This document shows, one piece after another, positions 42,101 through 50,631 of a DNA stretch of 64,000 nucleotides. The stretch is taken from positions 930,001 through 994,000 of the forward strand of contig NZ_JAUSVL010000001.1 in assembly GCF_030814695.1 (NCBI RefSeq). Reading direction: 5' to 3'. Position numbers and translations under genes: made by a program. The DNA is from Oligosphaera ethanolica (lineage in GTDB: Bacteria > Verrucomicrobiota > Lentisphaeria > Oligosphaerales > Oligosphaeraceae). Position 1 is the first letter of the stretch. Each line of letters opens with the position of its first letter. The notes under the pieces were generated by a model, which was given only the letters and a program-made list of their open reading frames with translations, was not told the origin of the DNA and did not search any database.

Positions 42101-45100
42101 CAAGCGCCCGGGAACCGCCACGTCCTCAGTCGGATGGGCAAAGCTCCCCGTCAACCCAAGGTCTGCCAAAGCCATCCCATAGACGGCATCCGCCGCGGCT
42201 GCTATGTCCTGCGCGCGCGGCAGCGCCGGTGCCACCGTCAGGACATCGGTCTCATAGACGAAAGTGTAATTGCTGCTCAACCCACCGGAAATCGTCACCG
42301 GATATACCCCGGCCGGACTGGCGACTGTCGCCGCGCATTGCGCCGTTGGCACCCTCACCAGCACCGCTTGGTCTTCGCCGAGGACAAAGCCCGAGTACGC
42401 CAGCCCCAATGGCGGGTTCGCCGCGCCATAGCTGCGTTCCGGCGCCGGGGTCTGCAGACGGACTGTCAGCGGTGCGGGCGCAATTGTGAGCGTGGCAGAG
42501 CCATGCAAAGGCGCATAGCTGTCCGCGGCTTCTGGCTCAAAAAGCCACTCGTAATCTCTGGTCCCTGCCGGCGGCGCCACGTCCTCCTGCACCCAGGAAA
42601 ACACCCCTGGCACCCTTTCGCCCGTGGCGAAGTGGCGGACTTCGCCGACAATCGTCGCGCGGCGCAAGGTCTGTCCGTAGACGATCCCGCCAAGCGCCAG
42701 CGGCCCGGCCAGCTCCAAGCCAGCTTCGTTGATGGTAAAACGCGCTGTATTGAAAACCATCGCGTAGTTGGCTGACAAAGCCAGGCTGCCCAGGCTAATG
42801 GCATACACGCCAATGTCTTCACCTGGCGCACGCGACAGCGCCCCGTGAAAACGGTCACCCGCTACCAGCCCCGCCGTCGAAGTGACGGCGTAAGGCAGGA
42901 CTGGATCGGCAGTTCCGAACGCTTTGCCACTATCTTGAGCGGAAACCGTGATTTGGCGCACAGTGATGCGCAAGTTTGCACTCACATAACTCAATGCATA
43001 ATTCGCTGACAGCGCCAGGCTGCCCTGATTGATGGCGTAGACGCCGACGTTCTCGCCCGGCTGCCGCGCCAAAGCGCCGCTGAAGGAATCCCCCGGCACC
43101 AGCGCCCCCGAGACAATGCTATAGGTCAGACTCGGGTCGTCCTCGCCGTATATCTTGCTCCGGGACAGAGCCTTTACCGCCACCGGGCGGCAGTCCACCC
43201 GCAGAGTGCTGGCGCCGCTCAGCGCCCGGTAATTACCACTGTCATCGGCATGGAACACCCAACTTCGGTTGTGTGTGCCAACGGGCAGAATAGTATCGCC
43301 GCCGTTCCAAACGAAACGCCCCGGCACTATTGCGCCGCTGGTCACTGCGCACACCCTGCCGCTCAGCGGGGCAGTAGCCAGCTTTGCACCGTAGGTGATA
43401 GCCTGACTGACCACGTCAGAGCCCACCAGCTCAGCCGGAGTGACCATCAGCACCCCCGGCACATAGACAAATGCGTAGTTGCGCGCCGCACCGCCTGAAA
43501 CGGTGATTGCATAGCCGCCAGCACAGACTGGACTGTCTGGGCCGGCAGCGGTCGTCAGTATTGGCTGCACGATGTCCGCAACACTATCCCGTGCGCAGAA
43601 ACCACTGAACGACATGGTCAGCGCTGGGTTGGCGCTCCCAAATGGCCGCTCCTGGTTGGCCGCCGTCACCGTCAACGGCGCCGGCGTGATGGCAAAGGGC
43701 TCCTGCAGACTGCCGCAGTAATGCTCATCCCGGACGGTTGCCGTCAACGTGTAACTGCCAACATCCCGCGGTGCCGCGGTGCTTGCTGAGTAGACCGTGC
43801 CGTCGCGGCCCGCATAGACGATGTCGATGTTCAGCCCCGGAGGATCGTTGACCAGTTCCGGCGCCGTCGCCTCGCCGTTATACACGCAACTGCCAGCCGC
43901 CAGCCGCAATGTCGCTACCGCTTTCCGATAGTTCAGCTGGCCGGGGAAAAATTCGATGTGGTAGTTGGCGCCGTCCCGACCGTCAGCAATCGCCAGGCTG
44001 CCCTGCGTAATCGGGTAACCGCGCTCAAGCATCGTCCCCGGCGTGCAGGCCAGCGCGCCGACGACGCGGTCTTCTCCGGCGAGTCGCCCCGCCAGCAGCT
44101 CCCAGCCCAACTCAGGCATGGCCGTGCCATAGTAATAATCGACATCGTTGGCGGCAATGTACACGGTCTGCGACTGCACCACGAGTTGGCGGCGGCGAGT
44201 CGCTGTTTCCCAGGCATCGGCTTGCACGCCAGTCACTGCCAGCTCCATTTCGAGTAGAACCGGGCCTGCCTGCAGCCACTGCACATAATGTCGCGACTCG
44301 GCGTCTTGTCGCCAACGCAAGCGATCAGCTTGCGCCTGAAACGTCGTCTCGGCCATGGCTGGCGTACAAACGCCCGGGCGCGGCGTTACGAGGGACTCCC
44401 AACCGTAGACACAGGGCGTCTCCACTTGAAGATCCCCGCAGAGCTGCCCCCGATACGCAGTTTCAAAGGCACCTGGATCTGGCACCAGCCGACTCAGCCG
44501 CGCCGCCCCTGCGGCGTCATGAGCAGCAAGCAGGGCATCCACACCACGATTGATCGCATACGACCCCGCCCCCAAGCGATAGTCATTCCGTGCCAGATCA
44601 CGAAAGCAGATGAAATAATGATCGTTTTCATTGTCATTGACCTCAGGACCATTGACCCCGCAATTGCCCGCCGCCAGCGGAATGACAGCCTGCCCCGGCG
44701 CATTCACGCCGGCTATCGCGCTGTAGGACAAGTCGCTGGCTGGCGCAACCAACTGTTTGTCATTGCCACAGTTCCCCCAGACCACCAGATTGAGCAACCG
44801 CGCAGCGGCAACCGGCGCACAGACACCGGAGCCATCATGCAAGGCGTAGTTGCCAACGATCGTGCAGTGGTTGACGGTTCCCGCGCCGAGCAGATAGATC
44901 CCGCCGCCCTCCTGCACACCGCGGTCCGCCACCCCGTTGTCGCGTATCAGGCAATTGCTGACCCGCCCCTCGTCATCTATGACATACACGCCGGCGCCTG
45001 CCGCGCCCCAGCCATCGGGCAGCAACTCATTGTCGCAGATCAGGCACTGCTCCAGCACGCTGTCGCCCCTCATGGCCACGCCGCCGCCATAACGCGCCAT

Positions 45101-45700
45101 GCAACCCGTGACCACACTCCGCCGCAGAACGACATTACCCGGCAACTGCGCCCCACCGCCAACGCCGGCCAGACCGCTGCTAAAAGCCATGCCGCCGCAG
45201 AGCACCACGCCATCCACCACTGTGCGCAGGGTAAATGCGTCAGCATCGGCCTTCAGCACCGAGCCAAAGGCATGGTCGGGTATCGTCAATCTGGTCGCCG
45301 ACGCATAATCCCACGCGCACGGCGGGATGCCGTCATGCGCCGCAGCCAATGCCCGCTCTGCCGGCGATCTCTCGTGGCCCGCAAAACCACCGTAGATGTC
45401 CACACCATCACGCAGACGGAAGGACCACTCCCACTCCGCATCCGGCTCCAGCAACCGACTCTCGGTCGCCTCGTACTCCCCACCCGCAATCCATACCGCA
45501 TCGCCTACCGCCGCCCGCGACAGCGCCACCTGCACCGACGCCAACGCCTGCGCCCAACTCTGGCCATCGCGGCCATCGTCACCATCGCTCTTGACATGCC
45601 ATACCGCGGCTGCCGCGGGAAAACACAAGGCCAGCACCAACGCTAACACCCCGAAACGACACCAGCCGCCACCACGCCAAACTCTTCTAAATACGGCCAT
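39152..45700 (-). CDS. giant exported MBG/Ig-like repeat protein with beta-helix domains
   Basis: The protein is 2182 residues from the ATG at 45700, chosen because AGAGGAGGTG precedes it and a promoter lies just upstream. A signal peptide (VLALVLALCFPAAAA) is followed by a right-handed beta-helix domain (about residues 45-440; GDAVWIAGGEYEATE, NCLIRDNGVADRGVQEGGG). About ten to eleven MBG-type repeats come next, marked by KxYGxxDPxLxY-like openings (KIYGEDDPSLTYS, KVYGNADPVFAWT, RWYGDANPELTLT). Interleaved are about five Ig-like repeats opening with a YG turn (ITYGAKLATAPLSG). A second short beta-helix ends the protein (GGVIHVMPGLYLAPGDGNWL, from about residue 2010). The last MBG units have lost the YG motif (KLVSTPDPEFTY, KAHAAALPPLTW). 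No LPXTG or PEP-CTERM anchor is seen. It is probably an adhesin or surface filament. Confidence 0.85.
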   Translation of the reverse strand: MAVFRRVWRGGGWCRFGVLALVLALCFPAAAAVWHVKSDGDDGRDGQSWAQALASVQVALSRAAVGDAVWIAGGEYEATESRLLEPDAEWEWSFRLRDGVDIYGGFAGHERSPAERALAAAHDGIPPCAWDYASATRLTIPDHAFGSVLKADADAFTLRTVVDGVVLCGGMAFSSGLAGVGGGAQLPGNVVLRRSVVTGCMARYGGGVAMRGDSVLEQCLICDNELLPDGWGAAGAGVYVIDDEGRVSNCLIRDNGVADRGVQEGGGIYLLGAGTVNHCTIVGNYALHDGSGVCAPVAAARLLNLVVWGNCGNDKQLVAPASDLSYSAIAGVNAPGQAVIPLAAGNCGVNGPEVNDNENDHYFICFRDLARNDYRLGAGSYAINRGVDALLAAHDAAGAARLSRLVPDPGAFETAYRGQLCGDLQVETPCVYGWESLVTPRPGVCTPAMAETTFQAQADRLRWRQDAESRHYVQWLQAGPVLLEMELAVTGVQADAWETATRRRQLVVQSQTVYIAANDVDYYYGTAMPELGWELLAGRLAGEDRVVGALACTPGTMLERGYPITQGSLAIADGRDGANYHIEFFPGQLNYRKAVATLRLAAGSCVYNGEATAPELVNDPPGLNIDIVYAGRDGTVYSASTAAPRDVGSYTLTATVRDEHYCGSLQEPFAITPAPLTVTAANQERPFGSANPALTMSFSGFCARDSVADIVQPILTTAAGPDSPVCAGGYAITVSGGAARNYAFVYVPGVLMVTPAELVGSDVVSQAITYGAKLATAPLSGRVCAVTSGAIVPGRFVWNGGDTILPVGTHNRSWVFHADDSGNYRALSGASTLRVDCRPVAVKALSRSKIYGEDDPSLTYSIVSGALVPGDSFSGALARQPGENVGVYAINQGSLALSANYALSYVSANLRITVRQITVSAQDSGKAFGTADPVLPYAVTSTAGLVAGDRFHGALSRAPGEDIGVYAISLGSLALSANYAMVFNTARFTINEAGLELAGPLALGGIVYGQTLRRATIVGEVRHFATGERVPGVFSWVQEDVAPPAGTRDYEWLFEPEAADSYAPLHGSATLTIAPAPLTVRLQTPAPERSYGAANPPLGLAYSGFVLGEDQAVLVRVPTAQCAATVASPAGVYPVTISGGLSSNYTFVYETDVLTVAPALPRAQDIAAAADAVYGMALADLGLTGSFAHPTEDVAVPGRLVWELPGAMVLPAGEHWLSWVFTPESSNYSELRGEQPVTIAKAALQVSADDQSRWYGDANPELTLTYAGLVNGDTLATPGLFTTAPQAQCVADATTLAGTYPITVAGGIADNYHFVYELGMLTVRAIEPVVGSFTPPVFFYGENVASKAPTAVVRHPGSGEEMGGYFTICGEEDFPAVGVWPRSWRFIPSLPGSVAELEVSADLVILPRILRIQPANVSKIYGEAEPALSWSFVAGSMSLYEGDRVSGALLREPGEQPGEYAIQLGTLTAGSNYSLELLPAVMSISQRSLTLQCLAATKVYGDPDPVFQYHLVAGSLLAGDMPVGQLGRLAGEDVGSYAMTQGSLTFPDYYRVTLQSAPLMIVPRALTVTAMPASKVYGNADPVFAWTLSAGALQAGDELSVVLGRQPGENIGAYAIIPSLLTGGPNYVLSFVSANLVIERRHVGVIAHDQAKLVSTPDPEFTYELAPGSELPSGARFSGALTWSGYNIPGYHDILIGTLTLGNNCIIDYTPGRLRIAYPNPVLVETVTASVISYGDPLSMSLLSGRFLHPLTGETLPGTLSWDNPDRRYLAGSYSTRFIFTPDPASGISTIYQGTVIVQVLRRRLKIVGDRIEKAHAAALPPLTWHIAEGTLYSGDTLTGKLVCSLLDNVGEYPILQGSLAAPASYEMEYVSGVLVVTPRVLQIQAYDYSKVAGGYDPALSYFLVSGYYLSGAKPTGQVAKDPGEAPGIYAIRQGSLTPPANHVIDFSNGTFTIYPATRGGDDYAAGNGGMAAPDAVESWDSDGLKGLDAVTAEATASYAVVSPDFAGAGTSGAELPALGSLCCATLEEAIAGVAAGGVIHVMPGLYLAPGDGNWLVDKPLTLCGMSANGPDDVVLHGSVVVAGPAAQGVQLAGLTVLSRQERPAVVLTAGVSQVALTENTLVGGTCAVSADQPRYLYLVGNQLSGAAAVQSGDSPDGHITDSDNVFVEKPAAGCDAALGDD

Positions 45701-45727
45701 GATGCACCTCCTCTTGGAACAAATGAA

Positions 45728-45756
45728 AATAAATGCCTGCTTAAACAGCAAGTCAA
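45728..45756 (-). promoter_or_regulatory. promoter of the giant MBG protein gene
   Basis: On the minus strand TTGACT (45756-45751) and TTTATT (45733-45728) are 17 bp apart in an AT-rich stretch, 27 bp before the chosen ATG. This rules out the upstream in-frame start at 45784. Confidence 0.65.
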
Positions 45757-45898
45757 TGCAATATTTTATTGCTTTTATTTGCACATTTCAACCAAGAGAA
45801 GACGATTTTTTCATTTTTATTCTTTTTTAATGCAACTACGCGGCTTTGCGCAGGCGCAGGTTACCACTGGCTGCCTCTTAGCCATTGTTGCCTGCCGC

Positions 45899-45985
45899 GA
45901 TAATCAGACCGATCAGACCGATCAGACCGATCAGACCGATCAGACCGATCAAATCGACGATCCGTCCGATCCGTCCGCTCCGTCC
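45899..45985. repeat. 9-bp repeat array upstream of the giant gene
   Basis: Five to six units of ATCAGACCG are followed by three to four of ATCCGTCCG. The array lies about 200 bp upstream of the giant gene's start and has the same two-part, self-complementary layout as the array at 39034-39102 beyond its stop. Confidence 0.9.
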
Positions 45986-46049
45986 GCGATAACAATAAAA
46001 AGACGATCCGTCCGCGAAAATGGCAGTCAGTCCTTCTTGTGCCGCCCGT

Positions 46050-46554
46050 AATCCCTCACTCATTGATAATTGAGCGGTAGAGCAAAGGGCGGCCCCAGGC
46101 GCGCCCGTCTTCCGGCCGTGGTGCGGGCTTTCAGCCCGCGCCGTCGCCAGAGGCCAGCAAGCGCCCACTCGCGCGCCCGGCATCCCAGGCCGCGAAGCGG
46201 CAGAAGCGCTGAAAGCGCGAAAGCATACCAGCCCAGGGCAAGCGGCGCCGAAGGCGCGCGACGCCCTGGGTAAAGCGCCATTTTTGCTCGTGTTCCTCGG
46301 CCTCTTTGGCCCCAGTCGGCGAAGCTGACTGGGGCCAAAGAGGCAATGGAACCTGATATAACGTCTTCCCCGTCTTGTTCCTTGCGCCCCCGGCGCCGTT
46401 TTTTAGGTCGCCCCTCCAGGGCGCATTTCTGGTAGGGCCCTTACCCAGGGCGACGCGCCCTGCGGGCGCTTGCCCTGGGCTATCTTAGGGCGCGCCTTTG
46501 GCGCTGAAAACAAAAGATTGCAGGAAAGGTTGGTATCAATGAGTGAGGCATTAC
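46050..46554. mobile_element. non-autonomous (MITE-like) element, copy 2, with TIRs and 11-bp TSD
   Basis: Terminal inverted repeats AATCCCTCACTCATTGATA (left, from 46050) and TATCAATGAGTGAGGCATT (right, 46534-46552) match at all but one base. GTGCCGCCCGT lies directly outside both ends (46039-46049 and 46555-46565) as an 11-bp direct duplication; the exact boundary is uncertain by about 2 bp. The interior of about 505 bp has no gene but several palindromes, including the perfect 16-bp stem at 46302-46317 and 46327-46342 shared with the copy at 38202. No transposase using these ends is in the window. Confidence 0.82.
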
Positions 46555-46667
46555 GTGCCGCCCGTCAGGCTAGTCAACGCGTGTCAGGCGATAGCTGAAT
46601 CGCAGGATATAGTATCAGCCTTGCCCCCCCTGAGTCAGTAACCTCGACAACCAAAGGCCAGCGCGTC

Positions 46668-47009
46668 ATGCCTCCCCTGTACCGCACCATCCTGCTTCTG
46701 ACTGCATCCAACGTCTTCATGACCTTTGCCTGGTACGGCCATCTGCACACGATGAACCACCGCAAATGGTACATTGCCGCCTTGGTGAGCTGGTTCATCG
46801 CACTCTTTGAATATCTCCTGCAAGTGCCTGCCAACCGCATTGGCGCGCAAGTCGTCTCCGTCGCCCACCTCAAAATCCTGCAGGAAGTCATCGCCCTCAG
46901 CGTCTTCGTGCCATTCGCACTCTTCTTCCTCAAGGAAAAATGGAACTGGAATTTCCTCTGGGCAGGGATGTGCATGCTCGGGGCCGTGTACTTCATGTTC
47001 CGCCGCTGA
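46668..47009 (+). CDS. DUF486 (DMT-superfamily) small membrane protein
   Basis: This 113-residue protein has four membrane segments and the DUF486 signature TFAWYGHL plus HLKILQEVIALSVFVPFA and LGAVYFMF. The family is conserved in many bacteria and resembles half of a drug/metabolite transporter, probably working as a dimer. The substrate is unknown. The ribosome binding site is weak. It is convergent with the TPR gene downstream, and the 117 bp between them show nothing notable. Confidence 0.88.
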   Translation: MPPLYRTILLLTASNVFMTFAWYGHLHTMNHRKWYIAALVSWFIALFEYLLQVPANRIGAQVVSVAHLKILQEVIALSVFVPFALFFLKEKWNWNFLWAGMCMLGAVYFMFRR

Positions 47010-47126
47010 AACAGCGGGGAATCAGCCTGGACGCCGCACGGCGCCCCTTTGGGCATGGATTTACGGGCTGTCAACCGCGCCTCACGGCGCCCGTATGGAT
47101 GGGCGTGGCAGGGTGCCGTCAGCGCC

Positions 47127-48881
47127 TCACGGCGCCATCTTCGCGCGGATCTTGCCGGCGGCGTCCCCGGTGTTTTTGTCCAGCGCCAGGCCCCAGTAGA
47201 ATGCGGCCAGCCGCGCATAGCCATTGGCGGCGAAGATATCGCCAGCGTGGTCGGCAATGACGCCGTCGCTGTCCTCCTGCTCGACACCGCGCTGGAGGAG
47301 ATCAGCCATCACCAGCATCGCGTCGTAGAAGAGCCCCTGACGGTAATACACCCAGGCGCGGCTGTCCAGGTAGGCAATGGAATCCGGCTCTTTCGCCAGC
47401 GCCTGGTCGATCAGCTCACGAGCATAGGCCAATTCGCGGTTGTGATCGGCCAGCAAATAGCCAAGGAAATTGGCGCAGGCGGGATTCTCCGGCTCGCGCT
47501 TATAGGCGATACGACACAACTCTATCGCCTCGTCAATGCGCCCGGTCGTTTCGCAGATCATCGCCAGGGTGAAATAATAACCGGTGTCGAAAAAATCATC
47601 GTCCTTGCGAGTCTGCGCGGCTTCGCCGGCCTTCTTCATGTCCGCGTAGGCGCGCTCCTGATCCCCCTGCTTCCGCCACAAATAGGCCCGCAAAAGGAGC
47701 CCGCGCGGTGGCAGAACCGACACCGGCGCCAGCAGGGCCATGCCTCGCTGGGGGTCATTCGCCTGCAAATAGATATGCGCGAGCTGCAGCCGCAGACCGA
47801 TATTATCCGGCTCCATGCCCTGCAGACGCTCAAAGGCCTCAATGGCTTCCGCCAGCTGGTCGTGCTCAAGATAAAATTCGCCGGCGGCAAACAGCAAGGG
47901 CCGCGGTATCAGCATGTCCGCAAGCAACTGGCCATACAAGGAACGCATGCCCGCGAGGTCTTCTCGCTGGCGCAGCAAGCGAAGCCGCAAGTCCGCCCAG
48001 GCATAACGCGCGGAACCGCCAGTCATCACCGGGCTGAGTCTGTCGATGTAGTCACCCAAGCGATCCCATTCGCCCACATCAGCCAACAAGCTGCCAACCA
48101 TAAGACGCTCGTCTAGTCCTGATGCCTCCGAGGCCGCCGAAGCCTCCGGTACCGCCCCCAGGCGCTTTGCCAAAGCCACGGCCTGGCGACGCGCCCGCTT
48201 GCGCCACGCTGCGGCCTGACGCCGCAAGCCCCACCCCGGCTCGGGCACCTCTACAAGCACTATTTCAGCGTAAGCGTGCCATAGAGCCGCGGCCGCGCAG
48301 GCAAACGACACGTCATCACGCAGGGACTCGTGCCGCATCGCCTGCGCATACAGCTCGGCAGCGGCCTTTCCCTGCTTGGCAGCCCACAGCTTCTGCGCCA
48401 GCTCTTTGACGACCCGGGCATCGCCCCAGGCCGTCGTCGTCAACGTCCGCTGCAGATGCGCAATGGCCTCGTCGCGCTTGTCCGTCTCCTCCAGCAAATC
48501 CGCGTAGATGAGATTGGGCATCACCGCGCCTGGATGGGCCGCGACCACCGGCGCCAGATCGGCCAAACAGGCATCCCACTCCTTGGCCACCAGCCGCGGG
48601 CCAATTAGCGCCCGCAACAGATAAGGCGAGTCCGGCAGATGCAGCAAAGCACGGGCGAAATGTGGCGCGGCATCAGCGAAGGTCGCCCCGTCACCCCCAA
48701 GCACATACAGCCCCTTGGCGTACTCAGCCCAGGCCGCGGCCTCTGTTGCCGAAGACGCGGAAAGGCGCAGATCTGTCACCAGACCTGCGCCTTCATTCGC
48801 GTCGTCAAATGGCCACTCGCCAGCACTCGCTACAATCGCCAGAATCAATACAAGTAAAATTGATTTATGGCGCGAAGGCAT
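47127..48881 (-). CDS. exported TPR-repeat protein
   Basis: This 584-residue protein starts at the ATG preceded by AAGGAGG. MPSRHKSILLVLILAIVASAG is a signal peptide. The rest is helical with many tetratricopeptide repeats (for example EAIAHLQRTLTTTAWGDARV, LEHDQLAEAIEAFERLQGM and RIDEAIELCRIAYKREPENP), ending in a short Lys-rich tail. TPR proteins act as scaffolds; the partner is unknown. No lipobox Cys is present, so it is likely periplasmic or anchored by the uncleaved helix. The small bS22-like gene lies 42 bp upstream in the same direction and may be co-transcribed. Confidence 0.82.
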   Translation of the reverse strand: MPSRHKSILLVLILAIVASAGEWPFDDANEGAGLVTDLRLSASSATEAAAWAEYAKGLYVLGGDGATFADAAPHFARALLHLPDSPYLLRALIGPRLVAKEWDACLADLAPVVAAHPGAVMPNLIYADLLEETDKRDEAIAHLQRTLTTTAWGDARVVKELAQKLWAAKQGKAAAELYAQAMRHESLRDDVSFACAAAALWHAYAEIVLVEVPEPGWGLRRQAAAWRKRARRQAVALAKRLGAVPEASAASEASGLDERLMVGSLLADVGEWDRLGDYIDRLSPVMTGGSARYAWADLRLRLLRQREDLAGMRSLYGQLLADMLIPRPLLFAAGEFYLEHDQLAEAIEAFERLQGMEPDNIGLRLQLAHIYLQANDPQRGMALLAPVSVLPPRGLLLRAYLWRKQGDQERAYADMKKAGEAAQTRKDDDFFDTGYYFTLAMICETTGRIDEAIELCRIAYKREPENPACANFLGYLLADHNRELAYARELIDQALAKEPDSIAYLDSRAWVYYRQGLFYDAMLVMADLLQRGVEQEDSDGVIADHAGDIFAANGYARLAAFYWGLALDKNTGDAAGKIRAKMAP

Positions 48882-48923
48882 CAATGCTGCCTCCTTTGCT
48901 TAGCTCATGCCAACCTAGCGGCT

Positions 48924-49013
48924 TTATTTCTTCTTGTGACGCTGTGCGCGCAATTGCTTGCGACGCTTGTGCTTGGCAATCTTCTTACGGCGTTTCTTCT
49001 TAACTGAACCCAT
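48924..49013 (-). CDS. bS22-like (AURKAIP1/COX24 domain) small ribosomal protein candidate
   Basis: A 29-residue, extremely basic peptide opens MGSVKKKRRKKIAKHKRRKQ and ends RAQRHKKK. It matches the AURKAIP1/COX24 domain, whose bacterial form in mycobacteria is the small-subunit protein bS22 at the 3' end of 16S rRNA. AGGAAG lies 10 bases before the ATG, and the frame closes with TAA at 48924. The gene is too short for most gene callers. It stands at the head of a minus-strand unit with the TPR protein. Confidence is good because the MGS start and the KKxRRKKIAKxKxRK core are family hallmarks. Confidence 0.85.
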   Translation of the reverse strand: MGSVKKKRRKKIAKHKRRKQLRAQRHKKK

Positions 49014-49079
49014 GGTGACTCACTTCCTGTTTTCAAGCTGACACTTAAGCTGAAGGTCAAAACTGGCAAAGCAATAGGA

Positions 49080-49455
49080 TGAAAACGAATCTTAAATGTA
49101 TCCCCCTTACCCCTCTTTGCAAATCAGCGTCAGATACTTCATCCTTTTTTCATTATCGGCCAGCCGTTGACAACGGATGCACGGCATGCCTCTCGCTGGC
49201 ACCGGGCCGGGAAGGGCCTTGGACTTCCATGCAGCCTATCGTAAAAATAATCTGCGTGAATCTGCGGAATCTGCGGATAAAAAAAAAACGCATCACCCCG
49301 CCGGGTCGGCGGCGCCCTGGCGCCGGGAACGTTCCACGCCCGCCTCGGGCCATTTCGGCACTATAGTATAGCAAAAGCCAGCGCCTTCACCGCCTTAGTA
49401 CCGCCGCGACGCGCGACCACGCTCGCCTTTCCCCGCAGCCACCTATCCCGAGACG
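49080..49455. repeat. gene-free stretch with fragments of dispersed repeats
   Basis: No gene is supported between the bS22-like gene and the dehydrogenase. GGATGCACGGCATGCCTCTCG (about 49168-49188) is the inverse of a segment near 38150. GCCTTGGACTTCCATGCAGCC recalls the stem of the terminator at 31812. AATCTGCGGAATCTGCGGAT (about 49258-49277) followed by an A-run recurs elsewhere. The start of the stretch probably holds the promoter for the bS22-like gene, but no convincing boxes were found. Confidence 0.55.
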
Positions 49456-49459
49456 CAGC

Positions 49460-50431
49460 ATGGACAACCCCGCTTTGATTGACGTCGCCGTTCACATCAG
49501 ACATCCGCAGGTCGACTGCTGGAACTTCCGCCCCGCACAGGCTCAGCACCTGCAGCGACTGCTACCACAGCTGCGGGTGCGCATCTGTGAAAGCGAACAG
49601 GCGCTGGTCAATGCCCTCCCCGACTGCGACTGCGCCATGGTCTGGACCTTCAAACAGGAGTGGTTCGAATTGGCGCCACGACTGCGCCTCCTCTCCACCC
49701 CCGCCGCCGGCCGCGATCTTCTCCTGGTCTCGCCGCCACCACAGCTGCGCTTGATGTACGGGGCCTTCCACGGCGAAATCATCGGCGAAACCGTCGTCGG
49801 CATGATCTTGGCCATGACCAGGGGCATCCTCCCGGCCGCCAGCACCTTCGCCGACCTGGCCTGGCCACGGCAGGAACTCAATGGCATCCTTAGGCCCCTG
49901 CGCGGCAGCCACGTCGTCATCCTCGGCATGGGCAATATCGGCGACTGGATCGGCAAACTCCTCAAGCCCTTCGGCGTTCGCATCAGCGGCATGCGCCGCA
50001 GCCTCAGCAAACCCGCGCCAGACTGGTTCGACCAACACGACCGCATCTTCACCGAAAGCGACCTGGACAAAGTCCTCCCCAGCGCCGACCACGTCGTCAT
50101 TGCACTGCCCGGCGCACCCGACACCAACAACATCATCGACGCCCGCCGCATCGGCCTGCTGCAAAAACACGCCACCATCTGCAACGTCGGCCGCGGCAAC
50201 GCCATCGAAGAAAAGCCCCTCTACGCCGCCCTCGAAGCCCACCGCATCGCCGGCGCCTGCCTGGACGTCTTCCAGACCGAGCCACTGCCGGCAAACTCCA
50301 TCCTCAAACGCTGCACCAATCTCTGGCGCCTGCCGCACGCGTCGGCTATCGCCGGCAACTACCTCGATCTCTACGTCGAGGACTTCGCCCGACAATGGCA
50401 CGACTGGGCCGGTTTCGAACAGGACCTCTGA
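49460..50431 (+). CDS. D-isomer-specific 2-hydroxyacid dehydrogenase
   Basis: This 323-residue NAD(P)-dependent enzyme has a Rossmann motif, VVILGMGNIGDWIGK, at about residue 152. The catalytic triad is visible as Arg in NVGRGNAIEEK, Glu in DVFQTEPLP and His in RLPHASAIAG. The family reduces 2-keto acids or oxidises D-2-hydroxyacids; phosphoglycerate, glyoxylate or other substrates are possible. The substrate loop SPPPQLRLMYGAFHGEIIGE resembles the GhrA-like group more than SerA. It is a single gene. No strong ribosome binding site precedes the ATG. Confidence 0.88.
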   Translation: MDNPALIDVAVHIRHPQVDCWNFRPAQAQHLQRLLPQLRVRICESEQALVNALPDCDCAMVWTFKQEWFELAPRLRLLSTPAAGRDLLLVSPPPQLRLMYGAFHGEIIGETVVGMILAMTRGILPAASTFADLAWPRQELNGILRPLRGSHVVILGMGNIGDWIGKLLKPFGVRISGMRRSLSKPAPDWFDQHDRIFTESDLDKVLPSADHVVIALPGAPDTNNIIDARRIGLLQKHATICNVGRGNAIEEKPLYAALEAHRIAGACLDVFQTEPLPANSILKRCTNLWRLPHASAIAGNYLDLYVEDFARQWHDWAGFEQDL

Positions 50432-50503
50432 GCAAAACCACGACCGGCTGCCAGGTAACACCACGGCCCCCAATGGCACGATGGCGCTTATTCGGCCGCC
50501 ATC

Positions 50504-50532
50504 TTGATATATATAAGTAAAAACATTATATT
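50504..50532 (+). promoter_or_regulatory. promoter of the citrate synthase gene
   Basis: TTGATA (50504-50509) and TATATT (50527-50532) are 17 bp apart in a markedly AT-rich patch. This gives a leader of about 93 nt before the ATG at 50632. The leader includes a T-run (50543-50549) but no strong hairpin. Confidence 0.65.
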
Positions 50533-50631
50533 TCATATTCGTTTTTTTGGCTTTCACAGGAAGCCGTTGTCAACGCCCGGACTCAATCAGCAACCTGCGC
50601 TTGGGGCACCCAAGAAAGTGAGACCCCTTAC

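Noticed and set aside
44288..45646. 452-codon plus-strand frame opposite the giant MBG gene
   Set aside because: Antisense shadow; composition is Arg/His/Gln-rich and has no family signature.
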